From positions 1 to 34,963 of the forward strand of contig JAZNIJ010000107.1 in assembly GCA_045577455.1 (NCBI GenBank): DNA of 34,963 nt, read 5' to 3'. Source of the DNA: SIG653 sp045577455 (GTDB lineage: Bacteria > Bacillota > Clostridia > Oscillospirales > CAG-382). Of this stretch, positions 15,982 to 25,201 are shown one piece after another. The notes beneath the pieces were generated by a model. It searched no databases. It saw only the letters and a program-made list of their open reading frames with translations, and was not told the DNA's origin. Position 1 is the first letter of the stretch; every line of letters starts with the position of its first letter. A program made the position numbers and the translations under genes.

Positions 15982-18900
15982 TTATCTGCGACCTACATAC
16001 CAATCATCATATGCAGATTCAGATATCTCAATTGAGTTGGTGTTTGCATTTCTTGTAATCATACCTGCAGGTGTCCAACAATCGCTCTGAACTATACCGA
16101 TAGTGTATTTGCCATCGGGATACCATATAGGTGTAAAGTGAACATTACCATATGAGCCATTGGTTCTGAATACCCATTTCAAGCCATCTTTACCGAGTGT
16201 TCTATATTCATTTTCAGTTGTTGAATACTTATATTCGGGCAGGAGAGCCTTGCAATACTGTGCAGTTGTATATGCAGTATCATCGGGTTTGGTGTAGCCT
16301 GTAACAGCACTCATGTTATTGTTGAGAGCCATTGTAAGACCATAACCTGATTTCATTGTCCATACACTACCGTTTTTCTCTGCTGTTGAATCAGCAGTAG
16401 GAGTCAAGTTAGCTCTGTTATTTGAAATACCGATAGCATAGTCAACTTTTGTATATGTGCCGTTCTCATATTTCCATTCCCACCATGATGCCGCACCTGT
16501 CTTTGTTTCTAACTTTGAAGGGATAGAGAAGCCACGAGGAGCTTTCTTTTCAAAGTCAGTATCGGGTGTAGCAGATATGTTGTAAGGTGTGGTTTCATAT
16601 GATGTTATCTTCTTGTTATATGACAAACCATCTTCAACCACTTCAGCATGAATTGAGATATTCGCACCATTAAGACCTTCGGGAACTGTCCACTTGAAGT
16701 ATATTAAGTTTTTGTTTTCAGCAGGTACTATTGCCTCATATATACTGATAGAATCAACAAGAGTCTGACCATTATATATATTAAATTCAAGAGTGATATT
16801 GCTATTTGGTGTATAGTTGATATCACATCTGTTATTAAGCCAATAACTTGTGATTATATCTGTACCTTCTCTGTATGGTGCATTGGGAGCAATAGGAATT
16901 AATGATAACGGATGATTAACCCTACATACTAAAGTCTTTTCATTGTTGCTACCATTGGATTCATATTTTGTGTTTCCTATGCCCATACCTTCGAGATATA
17001 CGCCACCCCAAATATTAAAGCTACGGGTATTTGCAACTTTGAAGGTATATGCATTTACCCTTGCCTGTGATTTTGCAGGTATAGCGAATACACCGGGAAT
17101 TTGTGACTTGTCATCCTTAAAGCCTTCAACAAAAATCTTTGTATCCGTATTGTTTTTGTACACATACTGTACTGTAACTTTCTGTGATACTTCAAGGTTG
17201 TTCGGATCAAGGACAGCATTTGTATCTGCATCTATAAGGATGATTTCTGCCAATGCAACGTCAGCCTTTATAACAGGGATATCAATGTTATTTGTTTCTG
17301 TTGTATGAGCTGTATCCTTTGCCCATGCAGATTCTAACTGCGCTCGTAATTTTGTAGTAAGAGGGATAGTGTATTTATCAAGAGTACTATTTGCAGTTAC
17401 AGGATTACTCTTGTTCATATGAACACTCTGTGATAAATCATAACCATTGGAGGATGCTTTCAACCAGGAAGAACCATTCCAATATTTCATAGTGCCTTTC
17501 AAGTTTTCAAGAGCAGTCCATGTGTTATCCATTTTGTAATGGTAAGAGAATTTAACACGCTGACCTGCGTAGAGCTTACCACTTGTAGTATCACCAGCAG
17601 TTGCCACAACTGATCCGTCATATCCATAAGCAGTTACACGATGTCTGTGGACAGTAGGTTCAACAGGAACATAGAATCTTCGGATTGCACCTGTTTTTCT
17701 AACTTCACCATTTTCATCCACCCAATCCATTTTAGCTTCAATTACAAAGCTATCTTTACTTGCATTAATTGTTTTATTTGCACCTGTAAACTGGACAGGG
17801 AAAAGAGATGTACTTGCATCACTGTTACTCAATGTAACAATTCGTGTCTGCCAAGCCGAATCACCTGTTCTTACATACTGTCTTACACGGATATCTTCTG
17901 CTTCATAAGGGAACTGAACATTAAACCATACCGTATCATTCATTGACGGATAGCCCTTTTTGTATGTGTAATCATTAAAGGTTTCACCATCTGAAAAACC
18001 ATAGTTAAAGTCGGTATTGCCCTTTTTACCTTCGTACACATGAACCATTCTTACATTAAGTGCAGGATTGTATTCCCACTGTGCATAGAGATAAATTGTT
18101 GCACCATCTTCTGTAGTAAGGTTTCTTACTGACTGTTTATCAGCATATGATGTACCTGTTCCGTCAGCCCTTGTGTTCCATCCGAGGAAGTTATAGCTTG
18201 TTCGGGTGAAAGCATTAGGCAAAAGATTCTTGGACTGGTTATATACCATTTCCATAGCTGCCATTGTACCTCTTGTATGACCATTACCGTTAAATCTGAT
18301 TGTATATGTTATCGGACGCCATTGTGCATAGAGATTAATTACAGCACCTTCTGTTGAAGACAGATTAATAACTGACTGACGATTGGTATATCTTGTTCCT
18401 GAACCATCGGATTCTGTGTTCCAACCAGTGAATACATAACCGGTTTTTCTAAAGCCATTTTCTGTTAGGTTAGCTGCAACATCATATGTCATTGCCATTT
18501 CAGCAGTTGAACCACCTGTGTGACCGTTTCCGTTAAATACAATTTTGTAAGTTATAGGAGTCCACTGGGCATAGAGGGTTACAGTTCCACCGTTGACAGA
18601 TGTAAGGTTTCTTACAGTTTGTCTGTTTGAATATGATGTACCTGATCCGTTGGCATTTGTATTCCAGTTCTTAAATGTGTAACCTGTTCTTGTATATCCG
18701 TTTGCAGTAAGAGCCTTGCTCTCATCGAACTTCATTGTCATACCTGATGTGCTACCACCTGTATGTCCGTTACCATCAAAGCCTATGGAATATGCATTGG
18801 TTTCCCACTGTGCATAAAGAGTAATAGTCGAACCGTGAGTAGATGAGAGATTCAATACTGACTGTTTATCAGCATATGATGTACCTGTTCCGTCAGCCTT

Positions 18901-20439
18901 TGTATTCCAACCTAAAAAGTGATAACCTGTTTTTGTAAATCCATTTGCAGTAAGATTACTTGCAACATCGTAAGTACATATCATCGCAGCAGTTGAACCA
19001 CCTGTGTGACCGTTACCATTAAATGCAATAGTATATCTTATAGGATTCCATTGAGCATACATTCGTCTTGAGCAATCGTCATTAGCAATATCGGGATTGA
19101 TATCTGTCGGTCTTATATCACCATTGTTTTGGTTAATAATCTGACCTACACCATCGGCAGTTGTACACCACCAACCATTAAAGATATATCCTGTTCTTGC
19201 AATTCCGAATGTACCGACATTTACCAATCCATCGGTCTTTTTACTGTTATATGTCCATGTCTGATAATACTGCTCATTATCAGCTTTCTTATACACACGA
19301 CCTTCAGAATTCAGCTTATATGTGTCGGATGATGCAATTCTACCACCGTTGGCATCGTAATAAACTTTCAATGTATTCGGTGTCCACTGGGCATAAAGAT
19401 TAACAGTTGCACCATTGGTTGAAGTCAAGTTGTTTACTGACTGTCTGTTGGAATATGAGGTTCCTGAACCATCGGATTTTCTGTTCCAGTTTTTAAACTT
19501 GTTACCTGTTTTTGTGAAAGCATTAGCAGTAAGGTTTTTCGCAGTTCCATAAACCATTGAAAGGTCGCTCATCGAACCACCTGTCGAACCATTACCATTA
19601 AACTTAATTTTGTAAGTCTTGTTGGTTGTTTCTGTATATGCAATACCTGCGCCATAACCCTTATCAATTAAGTTGTTAAACGTTTCTTTTGATGTAAGCT
19701 TCGATGCAGCAGTCCACAAACCTTGTCCGTTTGGTGTATACAATTCATTGGGAAATTCTTTGTTAGTAAATCTTGAAATATATCCCCATGTATTTGAGGT
19801 TGAAGAAGAACCACCCGTACTTGTACCACCAAGTAAATATCTACCGTAAATTGCATATTCTGTTACGGTAACTGAATGGTAGGTTGATCTTAAGCAAAGG
19901 TCGTATATAGGTTCAACGATAACCTTATCACCATAGTTCAAGTTGCTTACACTACCAACGCCTAAACGAGAAAGTATCTGATTGATATTACCGTTATAGG
20001 TCTGCCATGTACCCATTCCTGATGGAGCAGGTAAAGCAGTCGTAAATGGGATATACTCTTCTTTATAACAGTTAGTTGTATTATCTGATGTTGAGAAACT
20101 GTTGTTCTTTCTTGATATTAACTGTTTCTTACTATACTTGGTCGTAAATTTATATCCGTCTGAATAACCAAGCTTACCATATCCTGTATCTCTGTAAACA
20201 TCAATTACCTTTGATACTTTCATTGAGCCATCTGATTTAACACAACTGAAACGATAACCAATACAGTTATCGCTATCTGTTCTTATGGCATAACCAGGGT
20301 CACTCGCACTACCTGTAGCACTACTACCCGTGACAGAACTACCATCCCATGAGAGAGCAAATGCCGATGTGGGAAGTATGCTTATAACTGTGATTATGGC
20401 AAGTATTATTGAAATTACTCGTTTTATATTAATCAACAC
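15982..20439 (-). CDS. Very large secreted repeat protein, InlB B-repeat adhesin
   Basis: 1485 aa. A signal peptide (residues 6-28, ending SAFA) is followed by an N-terminal region, then about residues 275-790 with five canonical InlB-type B repeats (Listeria/Bacteroides repeat; each has F-N-G-N-G, a T-G-Y-x-F-x-x-W-N block and LYAQW) plus one larger variant unit. The C-terminal part has a CARDB-like, Ig-type segment (about 1090-1190) and further beta-rich regions. No LPXTG motif and no C-terminal membrane helix are present. It likely acts outside the cell, held by the pilus or wall, as an attachment factor. The start is unclear: GTG 20439 and TTG 20436 abut the AAAGG site, and an ATT start at 20433 is possible. 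Confidence 0.85.
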   Translation of the reverse strand: MLINIKRVISIILAIITVISILPTSAFALSWDGSSVTGSSATGSASDPGYAIRTDSDNCIGYRFSCVKSDGSMKVSKVIDVYRDTGYGKLGYSDGYKFTTKYSKKQLISRKNNSFSTSDNTTNCYKEEYIPFTTALPAPSGMGTWQTYNGNINQILSRLGVGSVSNLNYGDKVIVEPIYDLCLRSTYHSVTVTEYAIYGRYLLGGTSTGGSSSTSNTWGYISRFTNKEFPNELYTPNGQGLWTAASKLTSKETFNNLIDKGYGAGIAYTETTNKTYKIKFNGNGSTGGSMSDLSMVYGTAKNLTANAFTKTGNKFKNWNRKSDGSGTSYSNRQSVNNLTSTNGATVNLYAQWTPNTLKVYYDANGGRIASSDTYKLNSEGRVYKKADNEQYYQTWTYNSKKTDGLVNVGTFGIARTGYIFNGWWCTTADGVGQIINQNNGDIRPTDINPDIANDDCSRRMYAQWNPIRYTIAFNGNGHTGGSTAAMICTYDVASNLTANGFTKTGYHFLGWNTKADGTGTSYADKQSVLNLSSTHGSTITLYAQWETNAYSIGFDGNGHTGGSTSGMTMKFDESKALTANGYTRTGYTFKNWNTNANGSGTSYSNRQTVRNLTSVNGGTVTLYAQWTPITYKIVFNGNGHTGGSTAEMAMTYDVAANLTENGFRKTGYVFTGWNTESDGSGTRYTNRQSVINLSSTEGAVINLYAQWRPITYTIRFNGNGHTRGTMAAMEMVYNQSKNLLPNAFTRTSYNFLGWNTRADGTGTSYADKQSVRNLTTEDGATIYLYAQWEYNPALNVRMVHVYEGKKGNTDFNYGFSDGETFNDYTYKKGYPSMNDTVWFNVQFPYEAEDIRVRQYVRTGDSAWQTRIVTLSNSDASTSLFPVQFTGANKTINASKDSFVIEAKMDWVDENGEVRKTGAIRRFYVPVEPTVHRHRVTAYGYDGSVVATAGDTTSGKLYAGQRVKFSYHYKMDNTWTALENLKGTMKYWNGSSWLKASSNGYDLSQSVHMNKSNPVTANSTLDKYTIPLTTKLRAQLESAWAKDTAHTTETNNIDIPVIKADVALAEIILIDADTNAVLDPNNLEVSQKVTVQYVYKNNTDTKIFVEGFKDDKSQIPGVFAIPAKSQARVNAYTFKVANTRSFNIWGGVYLEGMGIGNTKYESNGSNNEKTLVCRVNHPLSLIPIAPNAPYREGTDIITSYWLNNRCDINYTPNSNITLEFNIYNGQTLVDSISIYEAIVPAENKNLIYFKWTVPEGLNGANISIHAEVVEDGLSYNKKITSYETTPYNISATPDTDFEKKAPRGFSIPSKLETKTGAASWWEWKYENGTYTKVDYAIGISNNRANLTPTADSTAEKNGSVWTMKSGYGLTMALNNNMSAVTGYTKPDDTAYTTAQYCKALLPEYKYSTTENEYRTLGKDGLKWVFRTNGSYGNVHFTPIWYPDGKYTIGIVQSDCWTPAGMITRNANTNSIEISESAYDDWYVGRR
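18065..19620 (-). repeat. Tandem InlB-type repeat array inside the surface protein gene
   Basis: Units of about 81 codons (243 bases) recur. Two segments of 43 bases (18127-18169 and 18856-18898) are identical and lie exactly 729 bases, or three units, apart. The variant second unit, at about 19020-19400, is longer and divergent. Repeats this similar allow in-frame gain or loss of units. Confidence 0.85.
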
Positions 20440-20455
20440 CTTTCTGTCAATAAAA

Positions 20456-20479
20456 AAAGACCTGCCGAAGCAGGTCTTT
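20456..20479 (-). terminator. Rho-independent terminator before the surface protein gene
   Basis: A 10-bp perfect stem (20470-20479 with 20456-20465) with a TTCG tetraloop is followed on the minus strand by a run of T. It ends the Cys-rich gene transcript and lies only about 10 bases before the ribosome site of the giant gene. Confidence 0.88.
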
Positions 20480-20494
20480 ATGTTTGTTTATTTT

Positions 20495-21169
20495 TTAATG
20501 TGAGTGGCAAGTCCTTGCTTTTACTGGTTCGTTGCAGTCGGGACATTTTGTATCTACTGTGAAGTGTACGCAAGTTCCGTTATCACCTTTTCCTACAGGC
20601 TTTCCACAATCTTGACAGTATTTCAAGGGGTCTTTTTTTACATTGTACTGTGGACATTTTGTTTCATCGTAACATGCATTTCCCCATTCGTCTGTGGTAT
20701 AGAAGCTCTTACATGAGTGCGAGCCACAGTGGGGACAGCCTTTGTTTTCGAGACTTACGATAAAGTCATGGGTTTCTTTGCTTTCGCAGTGGTGACCACT
20801 CTTGCCACATGAGTAGATGTTTGTATCAGCATCACCATTGATTACAATACCTTGTGCATTATCGTTTCTGTTTTCATTTTCTACTACGGGTTTGTCCACC
20901 TTAACCGCATTTTCGTTTGTGTTTGGCTTTTCGGTTACTGTGTCGACATCTTCGATTTTCAGCATATCGTCATCTTCCACCAAAGTTTCAGGCTCTGTTG
21001 TATCATCCTCTATGTCGGTAGGAATGTCGATTACTGCTTCTTCAGTTGTGATTTCTGTTGTGGGTTCTGTATTGTTCTCGTCTTTGCCGAGACCGATTAC
21101 AGCTACGATTATCACAGCTACCACTACGATGCCTACGATTGTACCGATAAGTACCTTTTTGTTTTTCAT
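20495..21169 (-). CDS. Membrane-anchored Cys-rich protein with zinc-ribbon-like C-terminus
   Basis: 224 aa. A basic start and one membrane helix (about 6-27) are followed by an acidic, Thr/Glu-rich linker (about 28-110) and a C-terminal domain (about 118-224) with at least five CxxC/CxH-type pairs (CPHC, CQDC, CPDC) and several His. The topology puts the Cys-rich part outside the membrane, where Cys could bind zinc or form disulfides. No family is recognised. It follows the TadE/TadF-like genes by 16 bases and ends in a terminator, so it is the last gene of the pilus unit and may be a pilus assembly or redox factor. Confidence 0.75.
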   Translation of the reverse strand: MKNKKVLIGTIVGIVVVAVIIVAVIGLGKDENNTEPTTEITTEEAVIDIPTDIEDDTTEPETLVEDDDMLKIEDVDTVTEKPNTNENAVKVDKPVVENENRNDNAQGIVINGDADTNIYSCGKSGHHCESKETHDFIVSLENKGCPHCGSHSCKSFYTTDEWGNACYDETKCPQYNVKKDPLKYCQDCGKPVGKGDNGTCVHFTVDTKCPDCNEPVKARTCHSH

Positions 21170-21185
21170 ATTATCAGCCTCCTGA

Positions 21186-21656
21186 TTAAAATTTCGGATT
21201 GAATTTTGAAGTTACTGTTATTGGTACAGTCACTTCAGTTACTTGTTGACCTGCGAAGTACAGAGGAACTGTTATCGTATATTCAGCAATTATTTTAAGT
21301 CTGTTTTCCTCTATGAGTCGAACTGTTGGTATTGTCTGCCGATACAGTTCTTCGCCATCGTCACCACAACAATACAACATATTTTCATTAAAGTCCAGCG
21401 AATTATATTCAGAATATTTAGAAATATATTGTTCAACATCAACAACCTCTGTAAAATCTGTTCCTGTTTTTATTGAGTCATATATTTCGATTGAGTTTTC
21501 CATTACGAAACTGTCCAATACAATTCTGGCATTTCTTTCTGATATGCGTATTACATTTACTGTTGCAACGAATTCGATAAAAATTGAAAGTATCATACAT
21601 AGGATTAAAATCATAACACATGTTCCGATGTATCCATCGCCACGCCTGTTCTTCAT
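21186..21656 (-). CDS. TadE/TadF-like pseudopilin
   Basis: A 156-aa protein from ATG 21656 (AGGTGG 4-5 bases upstream). The very start, MKNRRGDGYIGTCVMILILC, is a short basic leader with an R-G-D-G-Y motif and then one membrane helix (about 11-33), the layout of TadE/TadF minor pilins (DUF4320-like). The rest is a soluble beta-rich domain ending VTEVTVPITVTSKFNPKF. It forms a pair with the next gene upstream in transcription. The leader motif is shared with other pilins of this locus, so it is likely cut by the local prepilin peptidase. Confidence 0.75.
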   Translation of the reverse strand: MKNRRGDGYIGTCVMILILCMILSIFIEFVATVNVIRISERNARIVLDSFVMENSIEIYDSIKTGTDFTEVVDVEQYISKYSEYNSLDFNENMLYCCGDDGEELYRQTIPTVRLIEENRLKIIAEYTITVPLYFAGQQVTEVTVPITVTSKFNPKF

Positions 21657-21664
21657 TATTCCAC

Positions 21665-22069
21665 CTACTTCCAATACTTTTCGGAAAGACCTGACCTTGT
21701 AACTGTTACGGTAACCGGGATTTTGAAAACTCCCAAGCCCTGTACATAGGTATCCTTTGAGATAGTTATCCACATTTTGTCGCCAAGTTGCACTCGTTCA
21801 AGTGATGTGTTGAACCACTCATCAGCACCATAATCAATATCGTAGTCATAATACTCACCAAGTAAATCCGAATCTCTTTCCCAAAACTCGTCACCGAATT
21901 CTCCTGTGTAGGTTGCCGATTTTATAAGCTCCTCGGCTATCTGATCCATTTCCACCTTTAAGGTGATGAAGCTGAACAGATTGAGAGAAAGCACCAATAC
22001 CATTACAAAAACAACTACACCGACACAGATGTCGATGTAGCCTTCGCCACGTTTATTTAACTTAAACAC
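21665..22069 (-). CDS. TadE-like pseudopilin (DUF4320-like)
   Basis: 134 aa, GTG start at 22069 with GGGGGTG upstream. The leader MFKLNKRGEGYIDICVGVVV shows basic residues, a G-E-G-Y-I-D motif and a membrane helix (about 12-34). The C-terminal domain holds an acidic Tyr/Asp-rich stretch (YYDYDIDYGADEW) and ends in VPVT-type beta strands (KIPVTVTVTRSGLSEKYWK). This fits the TadE-like/DUF4320 family that accompanies T2SS-type proteins in clostridial elements. Minor pilins of this kind start or cap the fibre. Confidence 0.75.
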   Translation of the reverse strand: MFKLNKRGEGYIDICVGVVVFVMVLVLSLNLFSFITLKVEMDQIAEELIKSATYTGEFGDEFWERDSDLLGEYYDYDIDYGADEWFNTSLERVQLGDKMWITISKDTYVQGLGVFKIPVTVTVTRSGLSEKYWK

Positions 22070-22081
22070 ACCGACACCCCC

Positions 22082-22951
22082 TTATGTGAAGAGTACGCCC
22101 ACAGAAGACATAATCTGTGAGAAGATTACCACAACATAAATCAGCATAAAGCATAAGAGAAGGCACATTGACAATCTCTTTACCTTCCTCGGTACTTTCT
22201 GTGCTTCAAGTCTTAACTGTTGTCTTTGAATGTCATTGAACTTAATTGACAGGGATGCCCAATACATTTCTGTATCGTCACCACGAAGTATGCCTATAAG
22301 ACCTCGGCACACGTCACTCATCATTGATGAGCCTACACGGGATTCAAGCCTTGTAATCGCCGCTTCATAGTTACCTGACCTCATATCAGCTACGGTTATT
22401 TCTAATTCGTGCTTTATTTCGGGTCCGGCACTTTCCATATAGCTATCAAGCATATATAGCACATCTCGGTTATGCTTCAAGGTTTTCTCAATTGTAAAGA
22501 CAAGTCTTGGAAGCTCGTATTCAATTTTTCTTCTTTTTGCCTTTATTCTTTTTGAAACTGAACGCACCTCATTGTTATATAACGCTATGGCTAACACAAG
22601 GATTATGGGACTTAATAATGGGAGTATAAATAACACGGGTATTGCAAATGAAGCTATGATGAGAGACTTTACAATCGCATTTGCTTTGAACATTTCGGGA
22701 GAGATATTCATCTGTGCCGTGTTCAAGTCATTCTGGAGCTGAGCCTTTTTGAACTCATTAAGTCGCATGTGCTTTGCAAAGAAACCTGCAACACCTTTCA
22801 GCCACACATCAAGACCCGATGTTTTTTCTTTCTGTTGTTTCGAGATTGATTCAACAGCCTTTGATGTTTTGTAATAAGGGATTGCATACACATCAACAAG
22901 GATATAAAAGAGACCTAATCCACAAAGGATTCCGACAATTGCTTGTATCAT
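22082..22951 (-). CDS. TadC-like pilus platform protein (T2SSF type)
   Basis: 289 aa with an N-terminal membrane helix (1-20), a pair of helices near 88-125, a cytoplasmic helical domain (about 140-255; YELPRLVFTIEKTLKHNRDV and GNYEAAITRLESRVGS are T2SSF-like) and a C-terminal helix near 262-282. It pairs with the TadB-like gene 13 bases upstream. Such proteins form the membrane platform moved by the TadA ATPase. GAGGTTG precedes ATG 22951. Confidence 0.82.
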   Translation of the reverse strand: MIQAIVGILCGLGLFYILVDVYAIPYYKTSKAVESISKQQKEKTSGLDVWLKGVAGFFAKHMRLNEFKKAQLQNDLNTAQMNISPEMFKANAIVKSLIIASFAIPVLFILPLLSPIILVLAIALYNNEVRSVSKRIKAKRRKIEYELPRLVFTIEKTLKHNRDVLYMLDSYMESAGPEIKHELEITVADMRSGNYEAAITRLESRVGSSMMSDVCRGLIGILRGDDTEMYWASLSIKFNDIQRQQLRLEAQKVPRKVKRLSMCLLLCFMLIYVVVIFSQIMSSVGVLFT

Positions 22952-22964
22952 ATATTCAACCTCC

Positions 22965-23891
22965 TCATCGCTTGTATTCTATTGGCTTTGTAAATTTCAT
23001 CATAAACAAAGCTGTTATTAAAATTACCACGCCACATACACCTAACACGGCTTTTCCTGATGTTTCATACATCAGAGTGTTAAACCAGTCTTTGTTAAGC
23101 ATATATAACAAGGGTATGTTGCCGACAACCAATAACACCATTACCCAATACTCATTCTTTGCAGCAGAAAGCATCGTTTTAAGCTCGCTGTTTACTATAC
23201 GAACATCAGTAAGCTTTGCAACAATGGGGAGCAAGGTATCTTTTAATGTTCGGTCATCCTGACATTGAATCAAGGTGTCGCACCACTCACGGAAAATCTC
23301 ATCGTCAATCTTATCTTTTAAGTTATATAAAGCATGTTTTATATTTGATGAAACGAGAGTTGCTTCTGTTTCAAACGCTTTGAAAACATCTTTTATCGGT
23401 GGCTTTATATACTGGATATTCTCTCTTACTGACGACACAATATCATCATTACGGATATATGATGTTGTGATAATTGAAAGAGTTGTTTCCAATTCTTCCT
23501 TTGTTGTTTTTTCATATATCGCAAGAGTATTTGCAGTGTACACAAAAGGCACTAATGCAAGTGATATTGAGAGAGCCGGGAGTAAGAAAAGATTATCAAT
23601 AAGGACAGCAACGAATGCACCAACAGCAAACAGGATAACGGAAGAAAAACAAACGATTACGAAGCTTTTAGATTTACCTGTTACTGCTAAAGCAGTTTTC
23701 ATTTCCATGAGCTTGGTATATACACCATGTCTTTTTTTGTTTCCTCTTATAGCCCTTGCTTTCTCACGAATTGTATCGTGAGGAGTAATGATGCGAATTA
23801 AATCATCCGTTACTCTTTCGGGGGTAAGGTCAAGGAAACAGGCAATTGCCACTATAACGCATATGCATGATATGATTGAAAAAACAATCAT
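22965..23891 (-). CDS. TadB-like pilus platform protein (T2SSF type)
   Basis: 308 aa with membrane helices near 2-19, 78-98, 100-120, 255-272 and 282-300 and a cytoplasmic domain between (ETTLSIITTSYIRNDDIVSS, VFKAFETEATLVSSNIKHAL), the pattern of TadB. Its ATG overlaps the tadA stop, so synthesis is coupled with the ATPase. The pair of platform proteins plus one ATPase is the hallmark of Tad/Flp systems as opposed to type IVa pili, which have one platform protein. Confidence 0.82.
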   Translation of the reverse strand: MIVFSIISCICVIVAIACFLDLTPERVTDDLIRIITPHDTIREKARAIRGNKKRHGVYTKLMEMKTALAVTGKSKSFVIVCFSSVILFAVGAFVAVLIDNLFLLPALSISLALVPFVYTANTLAIYEKTTKEELETTLSIITTSYIRNDDIVSSVRENIQYIKPPIKDVFKAFETEATLVSSNIKHALYNLKDKIDDEIFREWCDTLIQCQDDRTLKDTLLPIVAKLTDVRIVNSELKTMLSAAKNEYWVMVLLVVGNIPLLYMLNKDWFNTLMYETSGKAVLGVCGVVILITALFMMKFTKPIEYKR

Positions 23892-25201
23892 ACATAATCA
23901 GCTCCTTTCTGCAAGAACTTTTTCAGCTCGCTTTGAGGCACACCAAACTGCATCAACTTGTGTTTAAGATTATCACTCATTATTTCGGGTTGTTCAAAAT
24001 GACCTTCGATTATGTAGTTATCACCCTGCATAGTGTTGCTTGTAATATTGTATCTGAATAATGTGCGATACTCTCTTTCGCCAGAAGGAGTGATTACACA
24101 TTCAGATATATCCATAATCTTTCGGGAATTGTCTTCCAACTTATGAGCGTAAACAACGAGAGGAAATGCCTGACCAGCCTGCATCAGCGATGTCTTAAAG
24201 TTTATAGGGAAACGCTTTTGACAAAGGAGTGCTAAACGCATATGAGCTGCATCGGCAGCAGAGGCATGGATAGTTGATACAACAGTATGTCCTGTAAGGG
24301 ATGCTTCAACAGCAGAATAGGCTTCAGTATCTCGCATTTCTCCGACAACTACAATATCGGGGTTGAATCGCAAGGATGCTACAACCAAATCTTCCTGTGT
24401 GATATCGTAAGCTTCGTTATCAGAAGGTCTTGACAATGTATGTACTACATTGTTGGTTATAACATCATCATTTCTGCGAACAAGGGATAATTCACGAGAA
24501 CCTGATTCAATACTGAATATTCGCTTATTATCGGGAATTGTTGAAAGCAATGCATTAAGGAGTGTTGTTTTACCTGAACTGGTTGCACCTGCTACAACGA
24601 AAGAAACGCCATAGCGAAGGCACATGCACAAGAAGTCAATCATCTTCTGTGTTGCATTATTACCTTTTACGATTTCATCCTTTGTAACTCTTGAAGGGTG
24701 CAAAAGTCGGATTGATACGCTGATACCTCTGTCATCATCAACAATAGGTTCTTTAAGAGCTGTGATTCGTGTGTTACCGGGCAAATGACCTTGAGCCATA
24801 GGAGTTGCATTATCAATAATCATACCCGAATGGTGAAGAAGCCTTTTAACAATATCAATAGCATGTTGGGGTGAATAAAAATATTCCGTAGTCTTTTCAA
24901 TGTGACCATCGGTATATGTTATGGCAATATCATCCCAACCATTGATATTAATTTCTTCAATATCCTCACGTCCTAAATACTTTGTTAAGATGGAGTATTC
25001 AGCCATTTCACAATAGAGCTTGTCGGACAGTTGTTTGAAGCTCATACCTTCGACCATGTAATCGTGGTCGTACAAGTATTTATCAATGTAGGTTCTCAAC
25101 TGACCATATTTATCTTTGTCTGATAGTGAAGCTGCATAGTTTTCAGAGATATATTTCTGTACACTATTAAGAAGTGGGAAAAAACCAATTATTTGGCTCA
25201 T
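23888..25201 (-). CDS. tadA: Tad pilus assembly ATPase, TadA/CpaF family
   Basis: 437 aa. An N-terminal helical region (1-90) is followed by the secretion ATPase domain: Walker A GATSSGKTT at about 205-213, the Asp box VVVGEMRDTEA near 282-292 and the His box TGHTVVSTIHA just after. These are the features of CpaF/TadA enzymes that drive pilus extension from the cytoplasmic side. TGATG couples its start to the CpaE-like gene stop. It is the only GspE-type ATPase seen in the locus; no separate retraction ATPase is present, as is normal for Tad. Confidence 0.92.
   Translation of the reverse strand: MSQIIGFFPLLNSVQKYISENYAASLSDKDKYGQLRTYIDKYLYDHDYMVEGMSFKQLSDKLYCEMAEYSILTKYLGREDIEEININGWDDIAITYTDGHIEKTTEYFYSPQHAIDIVKRLLHHSGMIIDNATPMAQGHLPGNTRITALKEPIVDDDRGISVSIRLLHPSRVTKDEIVKGNNATQKMIDFLCMCLRYGVSFVVAGATSSGKTTLLNALLSTIPDNKRIFSIESGSRELSLVRRNDDVITNNVVHTLSRPSDNEAYDITQEDLVVASLRFNPDIVVVGEMRDTEAYSAVEASLTGHTVVSTIHASAADAAHMRLALLCQKRFPINFKTSLMQAGQAFPLVVYAHKLEDNSRKIMDISECVITPSGEREYRTLFRYNITSNTMQGDNYIIEGHFEQPEIMSDNLKHKLMQFGVPQSELKKFLQKGADYV

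Noticed and set aside
20817..21185. Low-complexity plus-strand frame rich in Ser/Val
   Set aside because: It is the complement of the acidic Thr/Glu linker of the Cys-rich protein, which has a good start and membrane helix.
22774..23262. Long plus-strand open frame opposite the TadB/TadC-like genes
   Set aside because: It lies fully over two well-supported minus-strand genes, spans their junction, has no ribosome site and no recognisable domain.
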